From contig DASSMA010000011.1 of assembly GCA_035689115.1 (NCBI GenBank), forward strand, positions 3,656-67,655: a stretch of 64,000 nt of DNA. The letters are read 5' to 3'. The DNA comes from JAHFUS01 sp035689115 (GTDB taxonomy: Bacteria > Actinomycetota > Acidimicrobiia > Acidimicrobiales > GCA-2861595). Shown here piece after piece: positions 8,697 through 17,571 of the stretch. The first letter of the stretch is position 1; every line of letters begins with the position of its first letter. The translations under genes and the position numbers were made by a program. The notes under the pieces were generated by a model. The model was given only the letters and a program-made list of their open reading frames with translations, was not told the DNA's origin and made no database searches.

Positions 8697-11219
8697 TCAG
8701 AGCTGAATGCTGAGGCTGGTCCAGCGCTGGCTGGTCTGGGACGGGTGGGCGTCAGTGAAGTTGACCGCGCGGCTCATCCCGTAGATGCGGTACTGGCCGA
8801 CCACCGGGATCACGACGTTGGTTTCGTTCTGCCCGACGAGGATGCGCATCATGTTGGCGGCGGCCTGCTGGTTGGCGTCCTGGGTCGCCGCTGCCGCCGA
8901 CTGGGCCACATACCCGGTGTTCGGAGTGTCCATCGGACCGAGGATGGCAGGGGTCGTGAGGGTCGCAGTGGGGTTCACGGCCGTCACGTTGGCCTGCGTG
9001 GTGGCGCAGGGCGTATTCCCGGACGGGAAGGTCCCGCCACCGTTGGCGGACGTGTCGGCCACTGGCGTCGTCACGGCGTTCGTGCCGTCGGCGGGGGCGA
9101 AACGGAAGTTGGACTGACTGGCGCAGGCCTGGCGCAGCACCGGCAGGAAGGCGGCGTTGGCGTCGTTCTGGTTCGGCAGTTCCAGATCGAAGTCCCACAG
9201 CGCGCTGTTGTACATCTGGCCCCGGCCAACCGAGTTGTCGGTGCATTTCGACGTCGTGTCGCACTGCCCCCGCTCGGTGACGAGGTTGATGCCGGCGCCC
9301 TTCATCTGGCTGGCCAGCAGGTCGTACTCGCTCTGCGGCACGAGGGAGATGCCGACCATGTAGAGCGTCAGCGGCCGCCCGGCGGTGAACCTGGCATCGC
9401 CGTGCCAGGCACGAATCTCGTTGGCGTTGCAGGCCGTGCCGAGGCCAGGGGCGGCGTTCTGACAGGTCCAGCCGTCGTTGTCGAGCACGGTGTTGGCCTG
9501 GGCGACGTCGGTGGCCATGGCCGGCACGATCGTGTTGGCGTAGGGCCCGAGGATCCCGGGCGGGGACATCCAGCGCCCCGGCGAGGCATTACCGGCGAAG
9601 ATGTTGGTCACGATGGCGGCCCGGTCGATGGCCAGCGAGGCCGCCTTGCGCACGGCCGGGTCGGTGCCGATGTTGAAGGTGTAGCCGGCAGGCGTGGCCG
9701 GTCCGACCTTGGTGAAGTCGAGGGAGGACGGCGACGTCTTCACCACCTTGTTGACGTAGATCAGTGCGTTCTGCCCGTACTGGGCGCTCACCACCCGGCC
9801 GCTGGACTGGATGGCGTTCACGTCGAGCGGGTTCAGATCCAGGACGAAGTCGTACTGGCCGGACTGGAGGCCGGCGGTGCGCACGGCGGGGTCGGCGATG
9901 AACCGGTAGTTCATCCGCTGCACCTGCGGCTTGTCGGCGCCCCAGTAGTTCTCATTGGCGACGAAGGAGGCGCTGCCGCCCCCCTGCGGGTTCGTCGGGC
10001 TGTAGCTCAGGTACTTGAACGGCCCGGTGCCCTGGGGCGTCCCCTTCACCAGCGTGGTGGGCGCCACGGGCAGCGCGGTGCCGCCGGCACCGAGCACGTA
10101 CGAGCCGGAGGGAATGCCGCCGGTGCTGCCGTCGAGGTGGCGGCCGAGGAGGCGGGGGACCGACAGGCCGGGGGTCTGCTCACCGGCGGGTGCCTGGACC
10201 GGGACACCGCCGACACGCAGGACCTCGACGATGGCGCCCTTGGGGTGCAGCACCTGCTCGGGGAAGCGCAGGTTGCCGGTGTTGATGCGGGGGGTGATGT
10301 CGACGGTGAACTGGTCGATCTTTTCGACCGAGTCGTACGGGCAGAGCCTCGTCGCGTCGGTGGTCGAGCCCGAGAAGCACTGCGCGGCCGTGCTGACCGT
10401 GCTCGGCGTAATGCCGGTCGCCGGAGCGCGGGTGAAGCCCAGTGTGTTCTCGCCGTCGGCCACAGAGCCGTTCAGGGGCTGGCGGTCCCGCCACGTCCAG
10501 ATCAGGTCGTCGGCGTCGAAGGGCTGCCCGTCGTGGAAGGTCACGCCTTGGCGCAGGTGGAAGCGCCAGGTGTCGTTGCAATAGGGCCGGTCGGACACGG
10601 AATTGCACGCCGTGTACGGGGTCGGCGTGCTGGGCAGCGGAAGGGGCGTCGGATTGTTGGCGCTGGTGAAGGTGGACCGGTCGGTGCCCTTCGGGATCAG
10701 CTCCCAGCTGGCGGCCAGACCCCCGCGGAGGGTGTAGTCCGAGTTCATGATGATCAACGGCTCGTTGAGATTCGAGTTCAGCGGGTACACGAAGGCGCTC
10801 GAGTTGTAGCCGGTGCCCGAGCCGCCGTCGCTGACTTGCCACTGGTCGGCGTTGGCGGCGATGTTCACGACGCCCGCCACGACGGTGAATTTGCAGTCGG
10901 ACCGGGGCCCGGGGCAGTTCCCGGCGGAGAGCCGGACCGCGGTGTTCTCCGATGCCTTGGCCAGGAAGCCCCCCGAGACCAGCGTGGCCATGTCGGCGTA
11001 GTGGCCGTTCTGGGCGTAGTACGCCTCCTCGGCGGTACGCACGATCTGGGCGTCAGTAGCGGCGGCCGCGTGCTCGCCATGGTCGCGGATGCCGCCCACG
11101 GAGAAGGCGACGACGGCAGCCAGCACGCCGAGGATCACGATGACGACGAGCAGCTCGATGAGGGTGAACCCCCCTTCGCCGGAATATCGCTGGCGGGCCC
11201 TGGACAGCCGGTCGACCAT
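8697..11219 (-). CDS. Prepilin leader fused to family-5 peptide-binding protein (module B)
   Basis: 840 residues from ATG 11219, with AAGGGA 7 nt upstream. The leader MVDRLSRARQRYSGEGG ends in Gly17 before FTLIELLVVIVILGVLAAV, a perfect prepilin peptidase site. A pseudopilin segment follows (VRTAEEAYYAQNGHYADMATL). The binding-protein domain begins around residue 125 and runs to the end: LRGGLAASWELIPKG, WRFHLRQGVTFHDGQPFDADD, GTGPFKYLSY, NENYWGADKPQ, DPAVRKAASLAIDRAAI. It is longer than usual for SBP_bac_5 because of insertions, for example Cys-containing loops. No lipoprotein or Sec signal is present. It heads the operon 8697-11219 / 7726 / 6822 / 6286 / 5701. Confidence 0.9.
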   Translation of the reverse strand: MVDRLSRARQRYSGEGGFTLIELLVVIVILGVLAAVVAFSVGGIRDHGEHAAAATDAQIVRTAEEAYYAQNGHYADMATLVSGGFLAKASENTAVRLSAGNCPGPRSDCKFTVVAGVVNIAANADQWQVSDGGSGTGYNSSAFVYPLNSNLNEPLIIMNSDYTLRGGLAASWELIPKGTDRSTFTSANNPTPLPLPSTPTPYTACNSVSDRPYCNDTWRFHLRQGVTFHDGQPFDADDLIWTWRDRQPLNGSVADGENTLGFTRAPATGITPSTVSTAAQCFSGSTTDATRLCPYDSVEKIDQFTVDITPRINTGNLRFPEQVLHPKGAIVEVLRVGGVPVQAPAGEQTPGLSVPRLLGRHLDGSTGGIPSGSYVLGAGGTALPVAPTTLVKGTPQGTGPFKYLSYSPTNPQGGGSASFVANENYWGADKPQVQRMNYRFIADPAVRTAGLQSGQYDFVLDLNPLDVNAIQSSGRVVSAQYGQNALIYVNKVVKTSPSSLDFTKVGPATPAGYTFNIGTDPAVRKAASLAIDRAAIVTNIFAGNASPGRWMSPPGILGPYANTIVPAMATDVAQANTVLDNDGWTCQNAAPGLGTACNANEIRAWHGDARFTAGRPLTLYMVGISLVPQSEYDLLASQMKGAGINLVTERGQCDTTSKCTDNSVGRGQMYNSALWDFDLELPNQNDANAAFLPVLRQACASQSNFRFAPADGTNAVTTPVADTSANGGGTFPSGNTPCATTQANVTAVNPTATLTTPAILGPMDTPNTGYVAQSAAAATQDANQQAAANMMRILVGQNETNVVIPVVGQYRIYGMSRAVNFTDAHPSQTSQRWTSLSIQL

Positions 11220-11271
11220 GTGACGTCCCTTCACACGCGGACGCGCCCCCTGGCGCACCCGTATCTTCCAG

Positions 11272-11336
11272 AACCTGCCGCGCCCACCTGAAGAACGGCT
11301 GAAGAAATGGTCGTTCTGGCTGAAGATCGACTGAAG
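11272..11336 (-). promoter_or_regulatory. Four CTTCAG repeats in two 11-bp-spaced pairs before module B
   Basis: On the minus strand CTTCAG occurs at 11336-11331, 11325-11320, 11304-11299 and 11293-11288. Spacings are 11, 21 and 11 bp, so all four lie near the same DNA face. Ten nucleotides after the last copy is CAGGTT (11277-11272), placed exactly as the -10-like hexamers before the two other fusion genes. The ATG of the fusion gene is about 52 bp further. This is the strongest copy of the presumed response-regulator site. Confidence 0.65.
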
Positions 11337-11345
11337 ATTGCGCCG

Positions 11346-11825
11346 TCAGCGACCGGCGGGTGCCGCACAGCCAGCGTCCGGGGCGGTGCCGTTCACCAGG
11401 ACCCGCCTGCCGGCCTGGTCGAGCGTGTAGGTGTAGCCGGGGACCGACGGCACCGTCGCCAGCAGGCCGGCGGCGGCGAGATCCCGCACGGTGGCCGGCC
11501 AGGCGCCGCGGGCGGCCTGGTAGGCCTCGGCGGCGGCGGCGATCGTGCGGGCGTCGGTCACGCACTCGTCGGTGCGGGCCCCGCCGACGAGACCGCCCAC
11601 TCCGCGGGCCGACGGGGTGGCCACGCCCGCGCCCGGCTCGGTGCCCACGACCGCGCCGCCCGGAAGGCCGGCAGGCCCTGCGGGCGGGCCGGCGCTCGGG
11701 CCGGCGCTATCACCCGCCCGCTGCACGGCGACCACGGCGATCGTGGCCAGCACCCCGATGATCAGGACCGTGATCAGGATCCCAATGGTGCCGTCCTCGC
11801 CCCATCTGGCCGCGCGCCGCACCAT
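11346..11825 (-). CDS. Atypical stand-alone pseudopilin-like protein
   Basis: 159 residues. A short basic N-terminus (MVRRAARWGEDG) precedes a hydrophobic helix (TIGILITVLIIGVLATIAVV) built like a pilin N-terminus, but the residue after the Gly is Thr and mature position 5 is Leu instead of Glu, so processing may be altered. A Gly/Pro/Ala-rich linker follows, then a globular part starting CVTDARTIAAAAEAYQAARG that matches the pseudopilin segment of the three fusion proteins (RTAEEAYYA-x-G), and a second Cys near the C-terminus. It lies just upstream of the module B promoter on the same strand and diverges from the DppD gene. Minor pilin or pilus cap is a guess. The start has no ribosome site but GATACT lies 8 nt upstream, so the mRNA is probably leaderless. 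Confidence 0.7.
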   Translation of the reverse strand: MVRRAARWGEDGTIGILITVLIIGVLATIAVVAVQRAGDSAGPSAGPPAGPAGLPGGAVVGTEPGAGVATPSARGVGGLVGGARTDECVTDARTIAAAAEAYQAARGAWPATVRDLAAAGLLATVPSVPGYTYTLDQAGRRVLVNGTAPDAGCAAPAGR

Positions 11826-11833
11826 CGGAGGCA

Positions 11834-11863
11834 AGTATCGCTCGTGCCGGGGCGCCGTACACT
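11834..11863. promoter_or_regulatory. Divergent leaderless promoters between pseudopilin and DppD genes
   Basis: On the minus strand GATACT (11839-11834) sits 8 nt before the pseudopilin ATG at 11825. On the plus strand TACACT (11858-11863) sits 7 nt before the DppD ATG at 11871. Both spacings place the transcription start at or next to the start codon, and neither gene has a Shine-Dalgarno sequence. Confidence 0.5.
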
Positions 11864-11870
11864 CCGGGCG

Positions 11871-12887
11871 ATGGGCGAGTCGGAGCCGCTGCTGTCCGTA
11901 CGGGAGTTGCGTGTCGCATTCCCCTCCGACCGGGGCACGGTGCAAGCCGCCGACGGCGTGTCGTTCGACGTGGCCGAGGGCGAGGTCGTGGCGGTCGTCG
12001 GCGAGTCGGGCTCGGGCAAGACGGTCACGGCCCTGTCGGTGCTGCGCCTGCTCCCCCGAACTGCACGGATCAGCGGCCAGGTGCTGTTCAGGGGCACCAA
12101 CGTGCTCGACCTCCCCGACAAGAAGCTGGAAGCGCTGCGGGGCGACAAGGTCGCCATGGTGTTCCAGGACGCGCTGGCCGCCCTCAACCCGCTCCACCGG
12201 GTGGGCGACCAGGTCGGAGAGGCGATCCGCCTCCACAACCACAAGATCAGCGCCAAGGACGAACGGGCCCGGGTGGTGGAGCTGCTGACGTCGGTCGGCA
12301 TCCCGAACCCGGCGGCCCGAAGCCGGGAGTACCCCCACCAGTTCTCCGGAGGAATGCGGCAGCGGGCCATGATCGCCATGGCGATCGCCAACGATCCCGA
12401 CCTCCTGATCGCCGACGAGCCCACCACCGCCCTCGACGTCACGACCCAGGCCCAGGTCCTCGAAGTGCTCGCCGAAGCCAGGGCCCGCACCGGCTCTGCC
12501 ATGGTGATCATCAGCCACGACCTCGGCGTGGTGGCCGGCGTGGCCGACCGCGTCGTCGTGATGTACGCCGGCCGGGTGGTGGAGACGGGGACGGTGCGGC
12601 AGGTGTTCCATCACCCGGAGCATCCCTACACGGCCGGGCTCCTTGCCACCCTCCCCCGCCTCGACGACCGGGCCCGGCGCCGGCTGGCGCGCATCCCCGG
12701 GCAACCGCCGTCGCCTGTCGACCTCCCTCCCGGCTGCCCTTTCCACCCGCGGTGCACCCTGGCGAGCCTTCCCGAACCGTGCGCCGACGAGCGACCCGAG
12801 CTGCGCTCGGTCACCGAGGCCGACCACCGGTCCGCCTGCCACTTCGCCGGCGCCCTGGCGGCCAGACCGCTGGAAGCGGGGAGATGA
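11871..12887 (+). CDS. Oligopeptide ABC transporter ATPase, DppD type
   Basis: 338-residue cytoplasmic ATPase that powers oligopeptide permeases. Walker A GESGSGKT (about residues 44-51), Q-loop MVFQDALAALNPLHRVGDQ, signature FSGGMRQRAMIAMA, Walker B LLIADEPTTALDVTTQ, and H-loop VIISHDLGVVAG. The C-terminal oligopeptide extension HPYTAGLLATLPRLD ends in the Cys-containing region PGCPFHPRCTLASLPEPCADERPEL (cysteines spaced as in iron-sulfur-binding DppD/OppD tails). The stop overlaps the next ATPase start (ATGA). As the permease modules lack ATPases, this and its partner probably serve several of them. Confidence 0.93.
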   Translation: MGESEPLLSVRELRVAFPSDRGTVQAADGVSFDVAEGEVVAVVGESGSGKTVTALSVLRLLPRTARISGQVLFRGTNVLDLPDKKLEALRGDKVAMVFQDALAALNPLHRVGDQVGEAIRLHNHKISAKDERARVVELLTSVGIPNPAARSREYPHQFSGGMRQRAMIAMAIANDPDLLIADEPTTALDVTTQAQVLEVLAEARARTGSAMVIISHDLGVVAGVADRVVVMYAGRVVETGTVRQVFHHPEHPYTAGLLATLPRLDDRARRRLARIPGQPPSPVDLPPGCPFHPRCTLASLPEPCADERPELRSVTEADHRSACHFAGALAARPLEAGR

Positions 12888-13864
12888 CCGGCCCGCTCCT
12901 CGAGCTGCGCGACGTGGTCAAGCACTTCCCCGGAGGGCGAGGGAGCGCGGGCAAGGCGGAGGTCCACGCCGTGTGCGGGGTGTCGCTCGGTGTGGCCGCA
13001 GGCGAGACGCTCGGTCTCGTGGGCGAATCAGGCTGTGGCAAGTCGACCACCGGGCGCCTGGCCCTCGGTCTGCTGGCGCCGACGGCCGGAGCCGTGCGCT
13101 TCGACGACCACGACCTGGCCGCCCTGGGCCGTCGCGAGCTGCGCCACCTGCGCCGGCGCATGCAGATGGTGTTCCAGGATCCCTACGCCTCGCTCGACCC
13201 CCGCATCCGGGTGGGGGCGAGCATCGCCGAGCCGCTGCGGATCCACCACCTGTACGGCGGCACCGGCCGCGACAGGGTCGCCGAATTGCTCGAACTGGTC
13301 GAGCTCAGCCCCGACGACGCCGACCGCTACCCCCACGAGTTCTCCGGCGGCCAGCGCCAGCGGATCGGCATCGCCCGCGCCTTGTCCCTCGCCCCCGACC
13401 TCCTCGTGCTCGACGAACCGGTGTCGTCGCTCGACGTGTCCATCCAGGCCGGCGTCATCAACCTCCTCGCCGACCTTCAGGATTCCCTCGGGGTGGCCTA
13501 CCTCTTCGTGGCCCACGACCTGTCGGTCGTCCGCCACATCTCGAACCGGGTGGCGGTGATGTACCTGGGGCGAATCGTCGAGACGGGCACCCGCGACCAG
13601 GTCTTCGACCGGCCGTCCCACCCGTACACGCAGGCGCTCCTCTCGGCCGTGCCCGTGCCCGACCCCGACGTCGAGCGCGGCCGGAAGCGCATCATGCTCG
13701 CTGGCGAGGTCCCGAGCCCCACAGACCCACCGTCGGGCTGCCGGTTCCGCTCACGGTGCTGGAAGGCGGCCGACGTCTGCGCCGAGGAGCGCCCGGAATT
13801 GGTCGACCGGGGACAGGGCCACCCGGTGGCGTGCCACTTCGCCGAGGTTGCCAGCGTGGCCTGA
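12884..13864 (+). CDS. Oligopeptide ABC transporter ATPase, DppF type
   Basis: 326-residue ATPase, partner of the DppD-type protein and translationally coupled to it. Walker A GESGCGKST, Q-loop MVFQDPYASLDPRIRVG, signature FSGGQRQRIGIARAL, Walker B LLVLDEPVSSLDVSIQ, H-loop FVAHDLSVVRHISN. The C-terminal part HPYTQALLSAVPVPDPDVERG and GCRFRSRCWKAADVCAEERP is the usual oligopeptide ATPase tail with conserved cysteines. A leaderless gene for a membrane protein starts 19 bp downstream. Confidence 0.93.
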   Translation: MTGPLLELRDVVKHFPGGRGSAGKAEVHAVCGVSLGVAAGETLGLVGESGCGKSTTGRLALGLLAPTAGAVRFDDHDLAALGRRELRHLRRRMQMVFQDPYASLDPRIRVGASIAEPLRIHHLYGGTGRDRVAELLELVELSPDDADRYPHEFSGGQRQRIGIARALSLAPDLLVLDEPVSSLDVSIQAGVINLLADLQDSLGVAYLFVAHDLSVVRHISNRVAVMYLGRIVETGTRDQVFDRPSHPYTQALLSAVPVPDPDVERGRKRIMLAGEVPSPTDPPSGCRFRSRCWKAADVCAEERPELVDRGQGHPVACHFAEVASVA

Positions 13865-13883
13865 GCATCTACCCTTGCCGGGC

Positions 13884-15593
13884 ATGGGGGAGTCGGACGA
13901 GTCTGCACCGCGCCCGGAGGCGACTCGCCCCGACGGTGACCTGATCGGGCTCCTGGGAGTGGCGGTCTGCGGGCTGCTCCCCCTCGTGGTGCTCCAGAAC
14001 CTCTACTGGGGCGCCTGGGCACCCAAGGCGGCGCTGTGCCTCGTCCTCCTCTTCCCCGGTCTGGTGGTACTGGCCCGTCTGGTGGCTGCACGCAGCCCCG
14101 CCGCCGTCGCCGCCACCGCCTTCCTGGCCGCCGCCGCCGTCTCGACCGCCCTGTCGGACCGCCCGGCCCAGTCCCTCGTCGGCCCGGCCAACTGGGGGAC
14201 GGGCTGGCTGCTGCTCGCCGCTGCGGCGGCGGCGTGGGCGGTGGGGGTCGTCGCCGGCGACCGGCGGCGCCGGGAGCTCGTGGTGGTCCTCATGGCCGTC
14301 ACCGTCGTCAACGCCGGCGTGGCGTGGCTCCAGGCCCGGACGGACGTCGGGCGCACACGCGGCCTCATGGGCAACGCCGTCTTCCTGGGCGGGCTGGCCG
14401 CCGGCGGTCTGTTCCTGCTGGCTCGCCGGCTCGGCCGGGAGCGGGGCAGCTGGTGGTGGGTGCCGGCGATCGCCCTCGTCGCGGGAGCCGTCCAGCTCAG
14501 CGGCGGGCGGGCGGCGACGGTGCTCGCCGTGGTGGCGGTGCTCGCCTCCCTCCCGGGAGCGGGCGCCGCCCGGAGCGCCGTGGTCGTCGGTGCCGTGATC
14601 CTGGGAGTCGCGGTCGCACCCGTCGGGGCCAAGGGCGTGGTGCTCGGGTCGACGCGATCTGCACCGTCCGCCGTGGCGACCGCCGCCAGTGGCGACACCC
14701 GCGTCGCCCTGTGGCGGATCAGCGCCGGTGCCGTCGCCGAGCGGCCGGTCGTGGGGTACGGGCCCGGCCGGTTCGCGGCCGCCACCGGCCGGCGGTACAC
14801 CCCGGCCGCCGCCCAGGAGCACGTCGTGCTGCGCGACGCCCACAACTGGGTGGTCGGCACGGCGGTGACGACCGGCCTGCTGGGCCTCGGCCTGCTCCTC
14901 GCCTGGCTGACCCTGGCCGCCCGTGGAGCGCGCGGCCCGCTGGCGGGATTCGCCGTCATCGTCGCCGTCTCGAGCCTCGTCCAGCCCCTGCACGTCGCCC
15001 TCACCCCGATGGCGATGCTGGCGCTCGGCGCCGCCGGCGGCGACGCCGTGCGCCGGCGGGCCCGGCCGCTCCCGGTTCCCGTGCTGCGCGGGGCGTGGGG
15101 AGTCGCAGGACTCGCCGGGCTCGCTGTCGGCATCGCCGGTGCCGTGGTGCTCGTCACCGGCCAGGCGGTGCTCCAGCGAGGCGTGGCCGGCGACTCCCAG
15201 GCGCAGGTGCGCCTGGCTCGCACACTCTCGCCACCGTGGCCCGACCTGCTGCTGAAGGCCGCCAGCGTGGAGGCCACCTACGGAATAAGGGAGGGAGAAC
15301 CCCACAAACAGCGCACGCTCGAGCTCACGCGCCGGGCGGCACTCCTCGATCCCACCGACCCGATCCTGTGGTCGGAGCTGGGCTTCGTGGAGGCCCAGTG
15401 GGGCACGACAGACCGGGCTGCAGCCGCCTTCCGCCGCGGCCTGGAAGCCAACCCCTGGGACGTGTCCAGCCTCGAAGGCAGTGCCGACCTGGCCCGGGCG
15501 CGGGGCGACGTCGCCCTGCTCAGGGAGGACTGCCGGCGGCTGCGGATCCTCAAGGTGCCCGTCCAGGCATGCGGAGCCAGGCCGTCCGGGTGA
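13884..15593 (+). CDS. O-antigen ligase/PglL-like polytopic membrane protein with C-terminal TPR-like region
   Basis: 569 residues, about 12 hydrophobic helices from residue 22 to 440, then a soluble tail with a TPR-like unit (DPILWSELGFVEAQWGTTDR, AAAAFRRGLEANPWD). The extracellular loop ISAGAVAERPVVGYGPGRF followed by RDAHNWVVGTAVTTGLLG is the hallmark of the Wzy_C family, which includes O-antigen ligases, WzyE-like polymerases and the pilin-glycosylating ligase PglL. Family membership is likely; substrate is unknown. Its place inside a pilin-domain cluster makes protein O-glycosylation of the fusion proteins a reasonable idea (inference). TACCCT lies 8 nt before the ATG and there is no ribosome site, so it is probably leaderless. 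Confidence 0.75.
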   Translation: MGESDESAPRPEATRPDGDLIGLLGVAVCGLLPLVVLQNLYWGAWAPKAALCLVLLFPGLVVLARLVAARSPAAVAATAFLAAAAVSTALSDRPAQSLVGPANWGTGWLLLAAAAAAWAVGVVAGDRRRRELVVVLMAVTVVNAGVAWLQARTDVGRTRGLMGNAVFLGGLAAGGLFLLARRLGRERGSWWWVPAIALVAGAVQLSGGRAATVLAVVAVLASLPGAGAARSAVVVGAVILGVAVAPVGAKGVVLGSTRSAPSAVATAASGDTRVALWRISAGAVAERPVVGYGPGRFAAATGRRYTPAAAQEHVVLRDAHNWVVGTAVTTGLLGLGLLLAWLTLAARGARGPLAGFAVIVAVSSLVQPLHVALTPMAMLALGAAGGDAVRRRARPLPVPVLRGAWGVAGLAGLAVGIAGAVVLVTGQAVLQRGVAGDSQAQVRLARTLSPPWPDLLLKAASVEATYGIREGEPHKQRTLELTRRAALLDPTDPILWSELGFVEAQWGTTDRAAAAFRRGLEANPWDVSSLEGSADLARARGDVALLREDCRRLRILKVPVQACGARPSG

Positions 15594-15640
15594 CCAGGGT
15601 GAGCGGGCGGGATCCCCGGCGGCGGCCGAGTGCGGTAATC

Positions 15641-17431
15641 ATGGCGCACATGCTCGTCGTCGAACGGTTGCGCGTCACCTACCCGGGGCCGCCCCCTGTT
15701 CGCGGCCTTGACGACGTGTCGCTGACGGTGGCGCCAGGACAGTGCCTGGGCATCCTCGGCGAGTCCGGGTCGGGGAAGTCGACGCTCGGCGCCGCCCTGC
15801 TCGGGCTGCACACCACCGCTCGGGTCGAGGGGAGCCTGCGGCTGGGCGACAGCGACCTGACCGCCATCGACGAGGATGGTTGGCGATCGGTCCGCTGGCG
15901 ACGCATCGCCCTGGCGTTCCAGTCCACCGCCGCCCTCAACCCGGTGCACCGCGTCGGCGAGCAGGTGGCGGAGCCCATGAAGGTGCACCTGGGTTTCGGC
16001 GGCAGCGCCGCCCGGGAGCGGGCCGAGCAGCTGCTGGAGGACATCGGGCCCGGAGCCTGGGCCTTCGGCCGGTACCCCAACGAGCTGTCCGGCGGCCAGC
16101 AGCGCCTGGTGCTGCTGGCCATGGCGCTCGCCTGTGACCCCGAGGTGCTGGTGCTCGACGAGCCGACCTCCGGTCTCGACCCGGTGACCCGGGCCCGGGT
16201 TCTGGCGGTGCTTGGCGCCGTCCAAGCGACCGGCGACCGCTCGATGGTGATCCTCGGCCACGACACCGACGCTCTCGGGGTACTGGCCACCCACGTGGGC
16301 GTGCTGTACCGCGGATGGATGGCCGAACACGGGCCGGCGGCCGACGTGCTGACCCGCCCCCGCAGCCCCTACGCCTGGGCCCTGCTCAACGCTCGCCCCA
16401 CCCTCGCCTCCGTCAAGGAGCTTCGGGGCATTCGCGGCGCTCCGCCCGATCCCGCCGAGGTGGCCCCCGGCTGCCCGTTCGCCGAGCGCTGCACCCAGGT
16501 GGTCGCCGGGTGCGAGGAGGGGCGGCCGGCGTTGGTGGCCCCCGCCGGCGAGGAGGGCGAGCGCCGGGTGGCGTGCATCCGGGGCGGACTGGTGCAGGTG
16601 CTGGCGGCGCGAGCCCTGCGCAAGACCTACAAGGTGAGCGGAAGGGGCCGGCGCTCGGAGCAGGTGGCTGCAGTCGATGGTGTGGACGTGGACGTCTGGG
16701 AGGGCGAGGTCCTCGGCCTCGTCGGTGCCACCGGCGCCGGCAAGTCGACCCTTGGGATGCTGCTGGTCCGTCTGCTCGAACCCAACGGTGGCACCGTCAC
16801 CTTCGAGGGGCACGACCTGCTTGCCGCCCGCGACGGAGACCTGAAGGCCCTGCGGGGGCGCGCCCAGATGATGTTCCAAAACCCGTTCGAGGCGGTGTCG
16901 CCCCACCTGACAGTGGGCGAGATCGTGCGGGAGCCGCTCGACGTCCAGGGCCGGGGCCACCGCAGCCACCGCGACCAGCTGGTGCGGTCAGCACTTCGGT
17001 CGGTGCGGCTTCCAGACGACGACCGGTTCCTCGGCCGGCGCAGCCACGAGATGTCCGGCGGCCAGCTCCAGCGGGTCGCACTGGCCCGAGCCCTGGTGCT
17101 CGAGCCCAAGCTGCTGGTGGCTGACGAGCCGGTGTCGATGCTCGACCCGAGCGAGCAGGCCAAGATGATGCAGCTCCTGAAGGATCTGCAGGTCGAGCGC
17201 GGCATGGCCATGGTGCTGGTGTCGCACGACCTGGCCACCGTGCTCCGTGCCGCCGACCGGGTGATGGTGCTCGACGCCGGCCGAGTGGTGGAGGAGGGCA
17301 CCGGCACGGAGCTGCTCCTGCGGGCCCGCCACCCCGTGACGCGGGCGTTGCTCGACGCCGCCGGTCGCGATCCGGGGCTGCTTGGCCGCCAGGCCGGCGC
17401 GCCGGTGGCGGTGGGCGCCGGCGGCCCATAG
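15641..17431 (+). CDS. Fused double ATPase of an oligopeptide ABC transporter (DppD-DppF in one chain)
   Basis: 596 residues with two complete nucleotide-binding domains. Domain 1: Walker A GESGSGKST, signature LSGGQQRLVLLAMA, Walker B VLVLDEPTSGLD, then an oligopeptide tail (PYAWALLNARPTLASVKELRG and Cys motif GCPFAERCTQVVAGC). Domain 2: Walker A GATGAGKST, Q-loop MMFQNPFEAVSPHL, signature MSGGQLQRVALARA, Walker B LLVADEPVSMLDPSEQ, H-loop VLVSHDLATVLRAAD. The layout matches YejF-like fused ATPases. ATG 15641 is used; ATG 15650 (MLVVERLRV) fits equally well. It lies upstream of and on the same strand as module C (17572-21630), its most likely partner. Confidence 0.9.
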   Translation: MAHMLVVERLRVTYPGPPPVRGLDDVSLTVAPGQCLGILGESGSGKSTLGAALLGLHTTARVEGSLRLGDSDLTAIDEDGWRSVRWRRIALAFQSTAALNPVHRVGEQVAEPMKVHLGFGGSAARERAEQLLEDIGPGAWAFGRYPNELSGGQQRLVLLAMALACDPEVLVLDEPTSGLDPVTRARVLAVLGAVQATGDRSMVILGHDTDALGVLATHVGVLYRGWMAEHGPAADVLTRPRSPYAWALLNARPTLASVKELRGIRGAPPDPAEVAPGCPFAERCTQVVAGCEEGRPALVAPAGEEGERRVACIRGGLVQVLAARALRKTYKVSGRGRRSEQVAAVDGVDVDVWEGEVLGLVGATGAGKSTLGMLLVRLLEPNGGTVTFEGHDLLAARDGDLKALRGRAQMMFQNPFEAVSPHLTVGEIVREPLDVQGRGHRSHRDQLVRSALRSVRLPDDDRFLGRRSHEMSGGQLQRVALARALVLEPKLLVADEPVSMLDPSEQAKMMQLLKDLQVERGMAMVLVSHDLATVLRAADRVMVLDAGRVVEEGTGTELLLRARHPVTRALLDAAGRDPGLLGRQAGAPVAVGAGGP

Positions 17432-17480
17432 CGGCTACCCCAGGTGCAGGGGCGGGCGGAGCAGTCCGAGGACTTCCCCA

Positions 17481-17513
17481 CTTCAGGGTTTCTTCAGGTC
17501 CGCTGTGTACGTT
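17481..17513 (+). promoter_or_regulatory. CTTCAG direct repeat (11-bp period) and -10-like element before module C
   Basis: CTTCAG at 17481-17486 and 17492-17497, 11 bp apart, followed after exactly 10 nt by TACGTT (17508-17513), a reasonable -10 element. The module C fusion gene starts at 17572 with AAGGGAG upstream. Geometry is identical to the sites before modules A and B although the flanking sequences differ, which argues for conserved function. Confidence 0.68.
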
Positions 17514-17571
17514 GCCCCACGACGTTCGGTGCCGGTTCGGCACCGCCAACCGGCGAAGGGAGCACATCCGG

